The notes beneath the pieces were generated by a model. The model was not told the origin of the DNA and ran no database searches. It worked only from the letters and a program-made list of their open reading frames with translations. Below, in pieces: positions 63,334 to 64,000 of a stretch of 64,000 nt of DNA. Position 1 is the stretch's first letter; each line of letters opens with the position of its first letter. The stretch is from Shewanella xiamenensis (lineage in GTDB: Bacteria; Pseudomonadota; Gammaproteobacteria; Enterobacterales; Shewanellaceae): the NCBI RefSeq assembly GCF_014647135.1, contig NZ_BMOP01000010.1, forward strand, positions 62,001 to 126,000. The letters are read 5' to 3'. A program made the translations under genes and the position numbers.

Positions 63334-64000
63334 ATGTCATCCACAGTGGAATTTGATCCGCAATCTAGGCCGACTGAGGCGGATGCTTGTGCTCAGACAA
63401 GCTTACCGGAGATATTACCCGAACTCGTTAAACAGTCATTACCTAAGCATGTTGCGATTATTATGGATGGTAATGGACGTTGGGCCCAAATCCAGGGCAA
63501 GCCACGAGTGATGGGGCATAAGGCTGGGGTTAAAGCGGTGAGACGTGCGGTGAGCGCGGCCAGCCAGTTAGGGATACAATCGCTGACGCTATTTGCGTTT
63601 TCTAGCGAAAATTGGCGTAGACCCGATAAAGAAGTCAGCTTATTGATGGAACTGTTTTTTACCGTATTGCAGCGGGAAATTAAGTTACTCGATAAAAACC
63701 AGGTCAAATTGAATATCATCGGCGATATCAGTCGCTTTTCTGCGCGTTTACAAAAGCAAATTCGTGCCGCAGAAGCGGAAACTGCGAGCAATACGGGATT
63801 GATATTGAATGTGGCGGCCAATTACGGCGGTCGTTGGGACATACTGCAAGCTGCGCAAAAGTTAGCTGAAAAGGTTGCAACTGGCGAAATGACCAGCAGT
63901 CAGTTCACTGAAGAAGCCTTGAGTGAACATTTGTGCATGCAAAATCAGAGTGAAGTTGATTTAATGATCCGTACGGGTGGGGATTACCGGATCAGCAATT
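63334..64000 (+). CDS. uppS: Undecaprenyl diphosphate synthase (3' end outside window)
   Basis: The frame starts at an ATG at 63334 with AAAGGG upstream and is open to the window end (about 222 residues visible of roughly 255-265). After a 38-residue N-terminal extension the catalytic motif '[20 protein letters not shown]' (Asp of MDGNGRW) appears. It is followed by '[13 protein letters not shown]', '[22 protein letters not shown]' and '[13 protein letters not shown]', and the last visible part '[15 protein letters not shown]' holds the RTGG motif. It makes the C55 lipid carrier for cell-wall and O-antigen synthesis. Confidence 0.96.
   Translation, partial: MSSTVEFDPQSRPTEADACAQTSLPEILPELVKQSLPKHVAIIMDGNGRWAQIQGKPRVMGHKAGVKAVRRAVSAASQLGIQSLTLFAFSSENWRRPDKEVSLLMELFFTVLQREIKLLDKNQVKLNIIGDISRFSARLQKQIRAAEAETASNTGLILNVAANYGGRWDILQAAQKLAEKVATGEMTSSQFTEEALSEHLCMQNQSEVDLMIRTGGDYRISN

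Overview
The window is chromosomal DNA of a gammaproteobacterium, almost certainly a Shewanella close to the S. oneidensis / S. putrefaciens group. The main evidence is the complete eicosapentaenoic-acid synthase locus (pfaEABCD plus pfaR). It sits near a TonB haem-type receptor on one side and the purU-dapD-glnD-map-rpsB-tsf-pyrH-frr-uppS block on the other, with many small gammaproteobacterial DUF families between.

Layout. 1-14.6 kb: small, mostly independent genes. These are two glutathione S-transferases with a divergent TetR regulator, a DUF2461 protein, a Fur-boxed TonB-dependent receptor, a PhnA-type zinc protein, a MarR regulator, an AstE/ASPA-like deacylase, a chemotaxis receptor, a FAA hydrolase with a Crp/Fnr-like regulator, YgjV and several unknown membrane or small proteins. 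14.7-16.6 kb: an AT-rich accessory gene on the minus strand with a Mrr-like PD-(D/E)XK nuclease domain, followed by a repeat-rich gap. 16.6-36.9 kb: the pfa locus. pfaR-pfaA-pfaB-pfaC are coupled by 4-base ATGA overlaps on the minus strand, pfaD follows, and a strong terminator closes the run. pfaE (phosphopantetheinyl transferase) is divergent. PfaA carries KS-AT-five ACPs-KR-DH, PfaB an AT, PfaC KS-KS(CLF)-two FabA-like dehydratase modules, and PfaD the enoyl reductase; PfaE activates the ACPs.

37-45.5 kb: a lipoprotein, an alkylsulfatase with a divergent LysR regulator, queF and syd, a DUF2310 pair, a DUF3192 lipoprotein, DUF2789, and a GNAT-Mpo1-like pair. 45.5-47.3 kb: no protein genes, but two tandem plus-strand CsrB-family regulatory RNAs. 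Each is full of GGA motifs, ends in an intrinsic terminator, and is preceded by a GacA/UvrY-type palindrome. They would titrate CsrA, so this stretch is a post-transcriptional control point.

47.3-55.5 kb: DUF3301/DUF3549, yqcC-truC, a small basic ORF, flavodoxin yqcA with an overlapping PTS EIIC-EIIB gene, purU, and an HD-GYP phosphodiesterase with GAF and CBS domains. 55.5-64 kb: dapD, glnD and map on the minus strand, divergent from rpsB (with a t44-type S2 leader), tsf, pyrH, frr and a truncated uppS. No tRNA, rRNA, CRISPR array or intact insertion sequence was seen.
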